Program-made: the position numbers and the translations under genes
DNA from: Salsuginibacillus kocurii DSM 18087
Lineage (GTDB): Bacteria > Bacillota > Bacilli > Bacillales > Marinococcaceae
Direction: 5' to 3'
Assembly: GCF_000377705.1 (NCBI RefSeq)
Contig: NZ_KB898625.1
Location: 248,001-312,000 of the forward strand
DNA length: 64,000 bases
The notes under the pieces: generated by a model
Databases searched by the model: none
Seen by the model: the letters and a program-made list of their open reading frames with translations, nothing else
What the model was told of the DNA's origin: nothing
Shown: positions 50,684 through 59,764 of the stretch, piece by piece
How the letters are laid out: every line of letters begins with the position of its first letter
Position numbering within the stretch: position 1 is the stretch's first letter

Positions 50684-52459
50684 TTACTCAGCTGTTTCCA
50701 TCTGCCATTCAGCTTCACGCCGGTGGTCGGTGGCCCCTAAAAGCTCATCTTGTTCACGGTCGATCGCCAAAGCCTGAACCGAACCAAAATAGAGCGGAGT
50801 AGGAGGGTCACGAAGCTCACTGTACCCAATGGCCATCAACTCTTCTCGCTGCTCAGGCGGAGGCTGCTCCTCCATAATGAGAGCATCATCTTCTATATGA
50901 AAGCGATTAGCTTCCACTGCTTTCTCTAGGTCTGTTCCTTGCGCCCAGTCTGCCACCACTTGTGTTAGCATAGCCGGAATCCGCTCACCTCCCGGGCTTC
51001 CGATCCCCATGACTGGCCCTTCTTCATCCGCAATCATTATCGGTGACGACCAGGTGATCGAACGGCGTCCGGGCTCCGCTTCATTGTTATCTCCTTGCCC
51101 GATGCTGAACCTGGCCATTTGATCATTAAAAAAGAAGCCTTCCGAATATTCGCCCGACCCCCAGAAACTTGTCAGTGTATTCGTCATAGAGACCACTGTT
51201 CCTTCAGCATCCACAGCCGTAATGTGGGTGGTGTTCGGATCAAAGCCACCGTAAGGCTGCCCAGGATCAACAGAGAGCAGGCTGTCGCTCGACAATTCTT
51301 CAGCCAATGACGCGTTTCGTTGGGCATCTGTCATGTTCTCAACCGGCACATCAACAAAACCGGGGTCTCCGAAGTCCGTTTCAAGAAACTGGCGTGACAG
51401 GTTCCAAGACATCGCAATATCATGGAACCAGTCTATGCTGTTTCGTTCTGCTTGCGCGCTGCCCCGTTCTTCGATGAGTTGAAGCATCTGAATGACGCTA
51501 GCGCCAGGAAGCGGCGGAGGTGCACCGATCACTTCGTATCCCGCAAACTCTCCAGAGACTGGTTCATGCTGACCCACCTCAAAGTTTGAAAATGATTCCA
51601 TATCAAGTCCTTCCACCTGGGAAGCAAGCCCTTCGGCGAAATTTCCTTCATAAAATGCTTGGCCTCCATTGTCACGGATTTCCCGCAGGGTCTCAGCCAG
51701 CTCAGCTTGTTCAAGTGTTTCACCGGCGCCCAAAGGAGCACCGTCAGGGTAGAAATGATCAAGCTGCTGCACCGGCAGACGAGCCTGTGCTGATTGAAGC
51801 TGGGTGGCAAGAAGATCTGAGACTTCAGAACTTTCAGCTAGTTCAATGGCTGGGTCCAGCAGGGCTTTCCACTCAGCCGCCCCGTAGTCAGCATGTAACT
51901 CTGTCATTCCGCTCACAAAGCCTGGCACACCTATATTAGATGCAGGAACCCCGCCCTCGGGCACCACTTCACGGTAATCATACGCCTCTGGCTCTTCTCC
52001 CTGCTCTTGAATCAAGGTCACGCCACCGCCGCCGATCCCAGAAGCAAATGGTTCCACCACCGACACCGCATAAGCAGCTGCAATCGCCGCATCAGCTGCG
52101 CTTCCGCCGTTTTCTAACACCTCCATGCCAGCATCAACTGCAGCCGGATGTCCGGCGTTTACTCCGTAAGAAGACGGGCTGTCGGCTTCCTCCCCTTCCG
52201 AACCGTTATCAGCATCCTTACTGTCCGGACGCTCCTCAGCCTCTTCTTTCTCACCCTCAGCGTTCTCCTCTTCCTCTTCAGTATCATTTTCCTCGTCTTG
52301 AGGTTCTTCTGGTTCGTCACTCAACTCTTCATCCGGGGCACAACCGCTTGTTACCAAAAACAACAATACAGCGGCTACAAGAATATAGCCTCTATGACGA
52401 TAATAGCGCCTTGGGTCAATCCTTTTCGGCCTCACGGACACTTTCTCTATGTAGAACAT
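50684..52459 (-). CDS. ggt: Lipoprotein gamma-glutamyltransferase
   Basis: A 591-residue Ntn hydrolase that transfers or hydrolyses gamma-glutamyl groups (glutathione, polyglutamate). It has a basic N-terminus, a membrane helix with lipobox (LVTSGC), a linker of about 55 mostly Glu/Asp residues, then the GGT fold: NGGSAADAAIAAAYAVSVVEPFASGIGGGG and PNTTHITAVDAEGTVVSMTNTLTSFWGSG, where the second Thr of NTTH is the expected self-cleaving nucleophile. GSPGGERIPAML closes the pocket. Most Bacillus GGTs are secreted rather than lipid-anchored, and the acidic linker is unusual. AGGAGAG precedes the ATG. Confidence 0.9.
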   Translation of the reverse strand: MFYIEKVSVRPKRIDPRRYYRHRGYILVAAVLLFLVTSGCAPDEELSDEPEEPQDEENDTEEEEENAEGEKEEAEERPDSKDADNGSEGEEADSPSSYGVNAGHPAAVDAGMEVLENGGSAADAAIAAAYAVSVVEPFASGIGGGGVTLIQEQGEEPEAYDYREVVPEGGVPASNIGVPGFVSGMTELHADYGAAEWKALLDPAIELAESSEVSDLLATQLQSAQARLPVQQLDHFYPDGAPLGAGETLEQAELAETLREIRDNGGQAFYEGNFAEGLASQVEGLDMESFSNFEVGQHEPVSGEFAGYEVIGAPPPLPGASVIQMLQLIEERGSAQAERNSIDWFHDIAMSWNLSRQFLETDFGDPGFVDVPVENMTDAQRNASLAEELSSDSLLSVDPGQPYGGFDPNTTHITAVDAEGTVVSMTNTLTSFWGSGEYSEGFFFNDQMARFSIGQGDNNEAEPGRRSITWSSPIMIADEEGPVMGIGSPGGERIPAMLTQVVADWAQGTDLEKAVEANRFHIEDDALIMEEQPPPEQREELMAIGYSELRDPPTPLYFGSVQALAIDREQDELLGATDHRREAEWQMETAE

Positions 52460-52606
52460 GAGACACTCTCCTCTCCCTGTCCGTTATAGTGCTTAAAAAA
52501 GCCATCTACCACTTTCGTTTTCTATTCGAGCATCAAGTGAAGCCAGCTATATGCTTAAGTACCTTCTAGTCTTCCCCCTTTCTTTTTGTTGGTAGTCTTC
52601 ACTTGC

Positions 52607-52750
52607 CGTTTTCTTTCCCTCATCTTCTAGCATTCAATCACCTTACTGTTAAAGAAGTAAATAAGCATCACTTCTCCTTATGACAGTTCTTATATCAATT
52701 TACAAGCTTATCAACTTAAAAAAGTCTTACCACGAGCGGTAGTCGATAAT
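52607..52750. repeat. 144-bp direct repeat, left copy
   Basis: Identical over 144 bp to 62582-62725 in the same orientation. The end of the repeat includes the last codons of the lipoprotein gene that is intact at the right copy. The two copies bracket about 9.8 kb. Confidence 0.95.
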
Positions 52751-52905
52751 TATCATTTTCTACACTCGGGTCGGAGTCATAGCCCAGGTGCGTGAGCGCT
52801 ACTATTTTATCAATGCCCTCTTCCTCAAACTGAGCCTATCATTTCTGCTGTTTCAATATAGTTAAGGAACTCTATCTCCTGTGTGTTCGCGGAGAGGGTA
52901 AAAGC
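52751..52905 (-). pseudogene. 5'-nucleotidase gene fragment
   Basis: The reverse strand encodes AQFEEEGIDKIVALTHLGYD then SDPSVENDN, a classic UshA/YfkN-type 5'-nucleotidase segment, preceded in another frame by ANTQEIEFLNYIETAEMI; the two join after a one-base shift at about 52832. At 52750 the frame runs straight into the tail of the duplicated lipoprotein gene. It is a broken remnant, probably from a duplicate of the gene that enters the window at 63559. Confidence 0.75.
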
Positions 52906-53195
52906 TATATTTATTCCAATTTTAATCCGAAGTATGCTCAGATGGCTCTCATAATACTTCGAACGCATTACAACTTTTGTACGCCATTTACAATTAAGGC
53001 AGGAAAAAGAAAACAGTAAAAACACCAGCACAACGATTGGGAATTACCGATAATGTGTTTGATATAAAAGATATAATTTACTTTAGATAGTTCACTTAAA
53101 ATATGGTGGGCTATTTTTTGAAGGTAAATGGAAAAATAATGTTAAAATACTTTATAGTAAACATTATAAACAAAGAATAGAATGGGGTAGGGTTA
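52906..53195. other. Left edge of the AT-rich island, no gene
   Basis: AT-rich sequence with short frames only. A reverse-strand frame from 53031 leads into the 5'-nucleotidase remnant, but its N-terminal part has no recognisable similarity to that family. Confidence 0.4.
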
Positions 53196-53477
53196 GTGGA
53201 ATTAATATACAGTCCTGAAGTTTTCTTTTTTATTAATTGGATATTTATACCAGCAAGTTGTTTTTTATTGGGTCTAATCACAGGATTCAAGCATAGAGAC
53301 AGGCAAAGAGTGTTAGCGTTAACCCTGGGGTTTGGATTGTTTGTATGTATTATAGGTTATTCCATAATTGTCATAAATACATCTGGCCTTTCTCCTGATG
53401 CATTCACATTATACTGGACGATTTTCGCAGTCATTTATTTTGTGGCGTTTTTTTCATCGTATTTTAATCATAGATAG
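53196..53477 (+). CDS. Small membrane protein of unknown function
   Basis: A 93-residue protein with three hydrophobic helices (about 8-28, 40-60, 68-88) and a basic loop GFKHRDRQRV. The GTG start has GGGGTAGGG upstream. I do not recognise a family. It lies inside the island but is not obviously tied to the transporter operon. Confidence 0.5.
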   Translation: MELIYSPEVFFFINWIFIPASCFLLGLITGFKHRDRQRVLALTLGFGLFVCIIGYSIIVINTSGLSPDAFTLYWTIFAVIYFVAFFSSYFNHR

Positions 53478-53555
53478 AATGTTTAAAATAGTTGTGTCGA
53501 TACGAGGGTGAATTTTTAACTACTATCAACATTAAACTTTAACAGAGCCAAAAAT

Positions 53556-53578
53556 AAAAAGGGCCATAAGCCCTTTTT
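53556..53578 (+). terminator. Bidirectional terminator
   Basis: AAAAAGGGC/GCCCTTTTT with a CATAA loop, about 80 nt after the small membrane protein gene. Confidence 0.85.
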
Positions 53579-53672
53579 ATAAATCCCAATCCTCGTTTGA
53601 CTGGGGTGAGTTGCCACCTTTCGCTTTTCGCATAATTATTAATAGCAACGTTTGCGAAAACAGCCAATAAAA

Positions 53673-53703
53673 AAGAAGCTCTTAGTTTAATTAAGAGCTT
53701 CTT
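53673..53703 (+). terminator. Terminator-like hairpin
   Basis: Perfect 12-bp stem AAGAAGCTCTTA/TAAGAGCTTCTT with a 7-nt loop and A-rich left flank. The gene it serves is not clear. Confidence 0.6.
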
Positions 53704-53957
53704 TGCTATCTTATCAGCCATTTTGAAAATTTTGTTCTTCGTAGGAAATTAGACAATGTTCATCACAAACGGTTGCTTTGTGGTCATTTGTACGAAAAGC
53801 ACTATCGGAGAGATGGCAGCAACGATTTAGAAAACGAAAAGATTTAACGAATCGACCGGTGCATCTAACAAAATATCATGTGTTGTGGTGTTGTTTATGA
53901 GTAAATACAAAATCTCCTTACTACCTGGCGAGGGGTTGATTTTCACATCAACACCTT

Positions 53958-54030
53958 GCTCTACAATCACTGCGGCATTCGATCCCAACTCAAGGGTGAC
54001 GTGCTTTAATTTGGCTTTTTTTGCGAACAG
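53958..54030 (-). pseudogene. Aldehyde dehydrogenase fragment
   Basis: The reverse strand reads KKAKLKHVTLELGSNAAVIV, the conserved mid-domain motif of NAD-dependent aldehyde dehydrogenases (TLELGG/S-N), about 25 residues in all. The frame continues to about 53830 with unrelated sequence. It is a remnant of a lost gene. Confidence 0.5.
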
Positions 54031-54082
54031 TTAAGTAGGAAAAATTCCATCAGGGGATAACAAATAGTTCCTGAGAAAACTG

Positions 54083-54793
54083 TTATGCTTTGTAGTAATA
54101 CTTTCTTTCAGGTCTACCAATCGTTCCATAATGAACAGTTACTTCAACGAGTTGTTCTGAGACTAGATATTCTAGATAGCGACGCGCTGTAGAATGGCTT
54201 ACTCCTATCACCTTTGCAAAATCATGCGCATTTACTGCTTCTTTTATCAATGGTAGTTTTTCTTTCACCCTTGTTAACGTAAAGCTGTCAATTCCTTTAG
54301 GAAGTTCATTTTGATCTTTGTTAGTCATTTTCGGTTTGTTTGGTGATTTAAATAGATTATCCACTTCTTCTTGTCTTAAATAATATTGTTTATCCAGCTG
54401 GTGCACGACAGCCTCATAATTCTGTAATGTCCCATACATTCTGTTCATCATGACAGGCTTTATAATATAGCTGAAAGCTCCGCCTCGAATGGCTTCTCCG
54501 ACAACCTCTACGTCACTAGCAGCGGTGATTAAAATCACATCTATAGCTCGATAATACGTTCGTATTTTCCAAAGTAAATCGATGCCATGAATATCAGGTA
54601 AATAAACATCGAGAAGGATTAATTGTGGCTGATATTTTTCTAAAATGTTAAGAGCTTGCTTCCCATTATTCGCTACATATCGAACCTCAAAGTTCTTAAG
54701 GTTCTGAATGTAATCACAATAAATGTCAGCCGTTAACTCATCATCTTCTATAATTAAAATATCAATGAGAGATTTAGATTTATCCACCTTCAT
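54083..54793 (-). CDS. CitB/DcuR-type response regulator
   Basis: A 236-residue regulator. The receiver domain (about 10-130) has ILIIEDDELTADIY, the phospho-Asp in LILLDVYLPDIHG, and a Lys in SYIIKPVM. A linker leads to a C-terminal helix-turn-helix (VIGVSHSTARRYLEYLV, GRPERKYYYK) of the type found in CitT, DctR, MalR and DcuR. Its ATG overlaps the kinase stop codon (ATGA), so both are cotranslated. It should activate the divergent transporter operon when the kinase detects its organic acid; that target is inferred from position. Confidence 0.92.
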   Translation of the reverse strand: MKVDKSKSLIDILIIEDDELTADIYCDYIQNLKNFEVRYVANNGKQALNILEKYQPQLILLDVYLPDIHGIDLLWKIRTYYRAIDVILITAASDVEVVGEAIRGGAFSYIIKPVMMNRMYGTLQNYEAVVHQLDKQYYLRQEEVDNLFKSPNKPKMTNKDQNELPKGIDSFTLTRVKEKLPLIKEAVNAHDFAKVIGVSHSTARRYLEYLVSEQLVEVTVHYGTIGRPERKYYYKA

Positions 54794-56382
54794 CCACTCC
54801 TTTTTGGGATGATGATCGTGAAATGCGCCCCACCTAATGGACTTTCTGATACGTAAAGCTCACCGTCCAACGATGTTAAATTATTTTGAACAATCGATAA
54901 TCCTATACCACTATTTGTGCTGGGTTTCGTTGTATATCCTTTTTCATAAATCATATCTAGTTTCTCAGGGGGAACCCCGGGTCCATTATCTTCAATGTCA
55001 AAGACTAAATCAGGGCCCAAGTCTGTAAATGAGATATTTACCATCCCGTCTCTGCCTCGATTGTAATAAGCGACTTCGATTGCATTATCAATAATGTTAC
55101 CTAGTGCAGATACTAGTTCCCGTTCATTAATATCATCCGGAAGCTCTGATAATTCACTTTCTTGATCAATATTCAATGCGATTTTCATTTCAGCGGCACG
55201 CTTGAATTTTCCAAGTAAGCAAGCGGCAATCATGGGACTATTCACTGAACTCATAAGGTATACAATGAAATCTTGGTGATCTTCTACTTCTTTCGAAATC
55301 AGGTGCATAGCTCTTTTTGTTTTCCCTAATTTCAGTAATCCATAAATCGTATTCAACTTATTCTGAAACTCGTGGTTGTTAGACCTCATATCTTCAGCGA
55401 ACGTTTTAATGGTAGAGTATTCTTTCTTTAATTCTTCGATTTCAGAGATCGGCCGTAAAATAAACACAACCCCTAGTTTTTTCCCATTCGTTTTTATGAT
55501 CGAGTAATCCATAATATAAATGTTGTTATCCATCAACAATTTTCCCGTTGAATCATAATCCTCTTCTACAGATGAAAAAGCATTTTCAAACGCTTGTATA
55601 AGTTGGGGGTGAGTAATCGGATCCCCTATGTTTGACTCTTTAAAGTGATCGATAGCCCGCGCTTTTTTATTGATAGAGACAATCCTCTCTTGATCATCGA
55701 CGGCCACGATCGGTTCATTCATTGATTCTAGTATCGCTTTTTTCTCTTCAAACAAATACGAAATTTCTGAAGGTTCGAGTCCGAATATTGTTCTTTTGAT
55801 GTTTCTAGCAACAAACATTGTCCCTAGTATACCTAGAAATAGAGCGGCACTGTAATATTTTAAAGTTGAGGCCCGATAAGTAGCAAATTCATTCTCAATT
55901 TTATCCGTAAGAAAACCCACTGAAGCGACACCAATAACCTCCTCACTTTCATTATATATAGGTGTCTTTGCTTTCATGGCTTTTCCCGAAACTCCGTCAT
56001 CTTTATATATAATCGATTGTTCATTTTTAAGAGCTTCCTCACTACTCGTCCCCAATTTTTCACCGATTTTATCGATATCATGGTGTGATTGTCTAATATT
56101 ATTCATATCTCCAATAACGACATAACTTGCTTCTGTGCCCTCCCTTATTTCCTCCGCTATTGGCTGAATGATAGTTGAGGAGTTTTGTTCAAGCCCTTCC
56201 TTAATTTCTTGTGTGTCGGCGGCGAGCTGAGCAACATGCATCGCCCTTTCACCGAAATGGTTTTGCACTGTCGTTTGAAAAGCATGTAAGAGTAAAACGG
56301 TCGATACAGTAAGACAAAGCAGAACGACTGATACAGTCAATATTATAATCTTGGTACTCAACTTGATGTTTAATATACCCAA
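54790..56382 (-). CDS. CitA/DcuS-type sensor histidine kinase
   Basis: A 530-residue membrane kinase. Two helices (about 10-32 and 173-192) enclose an extracellular Cache/PAS-like sensor of the CitA/DcuS type that binds di- or tricarboxylates (AMHVAQLAADTQEI, ASVGFLTDKIENEF). A cytoplasmic PAS (about 215-320), the phosphoacceptor helix RSNNHEFQNKLNTIYGLLKLG and an ATPase domain (NIIDNAIEVA, DNGPGVPPEKLDMIYEKGYTTKPSTNSGIGLSIV) follow. The start is TTG with AAAGGGTGG close by. It is cotranscribed with its response regulator. Confidence 0.92.
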   Translation of the reverse strand: MGILNIKLSTKIIILTVSVVLLCLTVSTVLLLHAFQTTVQNHFGERAMHVAQLAADTQEIKEGLEQNSSTIIQPIAEEIREGTEASYVVIGDMNNIRQSHHDIDKIGEKLGTSSEEALKNEQSIIYKDDGVSGKAMKAKTPIYNESEEVIGVASVGFLTDKIENEFATYRASTLKYYSAALFLGILGTMFVARNIKRTIFGLEPSEISYLFEEKKAILESMNEPIVAVDDQERIVSINKKARAIDHFKESNIGDPITHPQLIQAFENAFSSVEEDYDSTGKLLMDNNIYIMDYSIIKTNGKKLGVVFILRPISEIEELKKEYSTIKTFAEDMRSNNHEFQNKLNTIYGLLKLGKTKRAMHLISKEVEDHQDFIVYLMSSVNSPMIAACLLGKFKRAAEMKIALNIDQESELSELPDDINERELVSALGNIIDNAIEVAYYNRGRDGMVNISFTDLGPDLVFDIEDNGPGVPPEKLDMIYEKGYTTKPSTNSGIGLSIVQNNLTSLDGELYVSESPLGGAHFTIIIPKRSG

Positions 56383-56493
56383 TCCACCCTTTCTATTCCA
56401 TAAAATGGATAAATGAATTTTATAATAAAAATGATGAAAACTATATTAATATTCACCTATTTCCCTTCTTCATTTACGATAGAACACACAAAT

Positions 56494-56507
56494 GAATACG
56501 CTTTCAA
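56494..56507. promoter_or_regulatory. Candidate cre site in the island control region
   Basis: TGAATACGCTTTCA fits the cre consensus at 13 of 14 positions. It lies between the divergent kinase gene and transporter operon, about 85 bp before the GTG at 56591, so carbon catabolite control by CcpA is likely. Confidence 0.55.
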
Positions 56508-56590
56508 AAACCGAATGGAGGTAGAAGGAGTTTAAGAGTTTTAAACATTGTATCAAACGTAAAAGCACAAATCATTAGGAGGTTTTAGTA

Positions 56591-57685
56591 GTGTACAAAA
56601 AAATCATAGGTTTAAGTTTTATGGCTGCTACATTTATGGGAATGATTGGCTGCTCAAGTGAAGAAACCACATCCGACCCAGAAACTTTTTATGAAGAAAA
56701 CAATGACCTTGAAATCCTTGTGCCAACAAGTAGTGGGGGCGGATCAGATATTATGGCACGGTTTATGGCTCCATTCTTAAACAAACACATCTCTGGTGAA
56801 CCTGCAACACAAGTAGAAAATGTTGAAGGTGGAGGCACAATCACGGGTGCAAACGAATTCGCACTTGGTAGAGAAGCCGACGGTGAAACGACTTTTTGGA
56901 CAAGTATTTCAACGACTACAGCATACTTACTAGATAACCCTGCAATAGAATTTGATTACGATGATATGACGCCTATACTTGGTTATCCGGATGGGGGAGT
57001 TGTTTATGTTTCTCCTGATACTGGAGTCACAGGACCAGACGATTTAATGGAAACTGAAGAACCTCTTACGTACGGGGGAACAAGTGCAACAGGATTACCT
57101 CTAACGACGATTCTTTCATTTGAGGTATTAGGTTTAGATGTTGACTCAGTATTTGGTTACGAAAGTAGCGGACCAGCTCGAGTAGCTTTTGAACAAGGGG
57201 AAACGAATATAGACTTTCAAACGACCTCCTCTTATTTCTCTAATGTAGAGCCGTTAGTAGAAGATGGAAGTGCTGTTCCGCTTTATTCCATAGGGGTTAT
57301 CGAAGACGGTGAATTAGTACGTGATCCACAATTTCCTGAATTGCCTACTGTTAAAGAAATTTATGAAGAAGAGCATGGAGAAGAGCCTTCAGGACCAGAA
57401 TGGGATGCATTTAAGTCGTTTGTAGGTGCTGTTTATACCATTCAGAAGGTTCTATATGTTCATGATGATATCCCGGATGCAGCATTAACGGCCTTACAAG
57501 AGGGTGTTGAGGGGATGGTAAATGATCCTGAATATAAAGAAGAAGGCGAAGAAGTATTTGGTTATGATCCGGTATACGGTGAAGAATTAGAAGATGAACT
57601 AGAAGAGTTATTAGATTTGGATGATGAAGTTCAAGAATGGACCCTTAATTATTTGGAACAAGAACATGATGAGACACTTGAATAA
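56591..57685 (+). CDS. tctC: TctC/Bug-type tripartite tricarboxylate transporter binding protein
   Basis: A 364-residue lipoprotein (lipobox MIGCS) of the TctC family, which captures an organic acid outside the cell and passes it to TctA/TctB. The core shows LEILVPTSSGGGSDIMARFMAPFLNKH, VENVEGGGTITGANEFA, LTYGGTSATGLPLTT and AFEQGETNIDFQTTSS. The chain is about 40 residues longer than most Bug proteins and ends in a strongly acidic tail. A GTG start follows AGGAGG. First gene of the island operon; the ligand is unknown. Confidence 0.9.
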   Translation: MYKKIIGLSFMAATFMGMIGCSSEETTSDPETFYEENNDLEILVPTSSGGGSDIMARFMAPFLNKHISGEPATQVENVEGGGTITGANEFALGREADGETTFWTSISTTTAYLLDNPAIEFDYDDMTPILGYPDGGVVYVSPDTGVTGPDDLMETEEPLTYGGTSATGLPLTTILSFEVLGLDVDSVFGYESSGPARVAFEQGETNIDFQTTSSYFSNVEPLVEDGSAVPLYSIGVIEDGELVRDPQFPELPTVKEIYEEEHGEEPSGPEWDAFKSFVGAVYTIQKVLYVHDDIPDAALTALQEGVEGMVNDPEYKEEGEEVFGYDPVYGEELEDELEELLDLDDEVQEWTLNYLEQEHDETLE

Positions 57686-57754
57686 TGTCAGTAACATGGA
57701 ACCACTTCTTTAAGTGGTTCTATAACTATCGTATAAAGAAAAGAGGTGACGTCC

Positions 57755-59254
57755 TTGTTTGAAACGATGATTGAAACGTTCGCAACCGTTTTAGAACCAT
57801 CCCGTATCCTTTTTATGGTGCTTGGTGTATTCATAGGTCTTACCATTGGCTTTTTACCAGGGCTAAGCGGAACGGTAGGCATGTCGTTACTTCTCCCCTT
57901 TGTTTTTGGTATGGACCCAGCGACTGGAATTGCGCTACTCATAGGCATGATGGCCGTTTTACATTCTGGGGATACCTTTCCCTCGGTTTTATTGGGAATA
58001 CCAGGCTCTTCAGGATCTCAAGCAACTATCATGGACGGTTATCCATTAGCGCAAAAAGGTCAGGCAGTACGGGCATTAGGAGCTGCTTTCTTTTGTTCGA
58101 TGGTCGGTGGTGTTATTGGAGGACTTATTCTATTTTTAGTGATTCCTTTATTACGTCCTCTCGTTCTTTTGTTTGGATCTCCGGAACTCTTTATGCTCGC
58201 CCTGCTTGGGTTAAGTTTTGTGGGAATCTTAGCTGGTAAAAGACCCATTTTAGGTATCTTAGCTGGTCTTGTCGGAATGCTGTTAGGAACGGTGGGAACA
58301 GCACCAGCCGTACCTGAGTATAGATATACATTTGATTCATTATATTTATATAACGGGATTCAACTTCCTCTCGTCGCTTTAGGATTATTCGCTTTTCCAG
58401 TTCTTATTGATTTATTGGCATCAAATGAGAGTATTTCTAGAGGGGCAAAATTAACAGGCAGTTGGGTTCAGGGGATAAAAGACTCGATTAAAAACAAATG
58501 GTTAGTTGTTAGATCGGCAGTGCTCGGTGCTTCCATTGGCTTTATCCCTGGCCTTGGAGGAAGTGTTGTCGATTGGATTAGCTATGGTATTAGTAAACAG
58601 ACGAGTGAAAATCCAGAAAATTTCGGTAAGGGAGATATTCGTGGCGTGATAGCTCCTGAAAGTGCCAATAATGCCAAAGAAGGCGGCACTTTAATACCTA
58701 CCTTAATGTTTGGAATTCCTGGGAGCGGAACAACAGCCATTCTCTTAGGTGGTCTTATTTTAATGGGGATTGAATCAGGACCACGAATGGTTACAGATGA
58801 CCTTCCAATTACTATGTCGATCATATGGACATTAATTATTGCCAATATTATAGGGGTTATCGCTTGCTTGTCTCTAACTAAACCAATTGCTTGGTTTAGC
58901 ACCGTGCATCCAACGAAATTAGTACCGTTTATTACAATTATCATCGTGGTGGGAGCGTTCCAAACAACACAACATTGGGGGGACATTTTACTTTTTCTCG
59001 CACTCGGCATTGTAGGATGGATTATGAAACAATTAGATTGGCCTCGTGCCCCTATTTTAATTGGGTTTGTGTTAGCCATGTCAGCTGAAAGGTATCTATG
59101 GATTTCTTTTTCTCATTATGGAGTCGAGTGGTTAACTCGTCCAGGCGTCATTGTTATTGCACTTCTCTGTATTGTTGTTGTCATCAGCAGCCTTTTACAG
59201 AGTAAGAAAAAACAATCTATGACCCAAACGAATGATAGCGGGGTGAAGTCATGA
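57755..59254 (+). CDS. tctA: TctA-type transporter large membrane subunit
   Basis: A 499-residue protein with about twelve helices, the large subunit of tripartite tricarboxylate transporters. The TctA signature GLTIGFLPGLSGTVGMSLLLPFVFGMDP and AGGMMAVLHSGDTFPSVLLGIPGSSGSQAT-like region are repeated in the second half as IGFIPGLGGSVVDWISYG and LMFGIPGSGTTAILLGG, an internal duplication typical of the family. I favour TTG at 57755 with GAGGTGA six bases upstream; GTG at 57746 overlaps it. It works with the binding protein and TctB. Confidence 0.92.
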   Translation: MFETMIETFATVLEPSRILFMVLGVFIGLTIGFLPGLSGTVGMSLLLPFVFGMDPATGIALLIGMMAVLHSGDTFPSVLLGIPGSSGSQATIMDGYPLAQKGQAVRALGAAFFCSMVGGVIGGLILFLVIPLLRPLVLLFGSPELFMLALLGLSFVGILAGKRPILGILAGLVGMLLGTVGTAPAVPEYRYTFDSLYLYNGIQLPLVALGLFAFPVLIDLLASNESISRGAKLTGSWVQGIKDSIKNKWLVVRSAVLGASIGFIPGLGGSVVDWISYGISKQTSENPENFGKGDIRGVIAPESANNAKEGGTLIPTLMFGIPGSGTTAILLGGLILMGIESGPRMVTDDLPITMSIIWTLIIANIIGVIACLSLTKPIAWFSTVHPTKLVPFITIIIVVGAFQTTQHWGDILLFLALGIVGWIMKQLDWPRAPILIGFVLAMSAERYLWISFSHYGVEWLTRPGVIVIALLCIVVVISSLLQSKKKQSMTQTNDSGVKS

Positions 59255-59694
59255 AAAAATCACATACTTCCATTGCCTTTAATATTGTTTTTCTCATGAT
59301 TTTTGTTTGGATGATCATTGAAGCATTAAACTTCCAGGAACAAGCAAGATATTTCCCCTTTTATGTTGGATTACTCGCTTGCCTCCTTATGATAATAACC
59401 ATTTTTAAAGAAATAAAAGATGCAAAGAAAAAAGGACCAGAGACGGAAAAGTTTCATAATCATTTGGGTAGAGTAATCAGATATGCAGGATGGTTGTTAT
59501 TTTTCGTGATTCTTATATATATATTTGGTCTCATACCAGCCATCACCATCTATTTGTTGTTATTTCTATTATTGGAAGCAGAAATTGGCTGGATCAAATC
59601 TATACTTTCGACAAGCATAGGAGTCACTGTTATATGCTTGTTGTCTATTTACTTGGACTTAGATTGGCCTTCAAGCCTTATTACAATATTCTAA
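59251..59694 (+). CDS. tctB: TctB-type transporter small membrane subunit
   Basis: A 147-residue protein with four hydrophobic helices (about 10-28, 38-55, 75-95, 100-140), the size and layout of TctB, although sequence conservation in this subunit is low. Its ATG overlaps the tctA stop (ATGA), as in most such operons, so assignment rests mainly on context. A charged loop KEIKDAKKKGPETEKFHN separates helices 2 and 3. Confidence 0.85.
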   Translation: MKKSHTSIAFNIVFLMIFVWMIIEALNFQEQARYFPFYVGLLACLLMIITIFKEIKDAKKKGPETEKFHNHLGRVIRYAGWLLFFVILIYIFGLIPAITIYLLLFLLLEAEIGWIKSILSTSIGVTVICLLSIYLDLDWPSSLITIF

Positions 59695-59764
59695 TTTCTA
59701 AAAATCATTGAAAATCGACACTCTAAAATTTGGGTATTTAAAAACACATATGAGGTGATATTAA

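Larger units (their letters stand above)
53478..54082. other. Gene-poor stretch with terminators and remnants
   Basis: It holds two perfect hairpins with T-tracts (53556-53578 and 53673-53703) and an aldehyde dehydrogenase fragment (53958-54030). No complete gene is present; an open frame on the reverse strand (53539-53721) contains one of the terminators and has no ribosome binding site. Confidence 0.5.

Noticed and set aside
53539-53721. Cyclic-lactone autoinducer-like peptide on -
   Set aside because: The frame contains a terminator hairpin, has no ribosome binding site and lacks the expected Cys/Ser arrangement.
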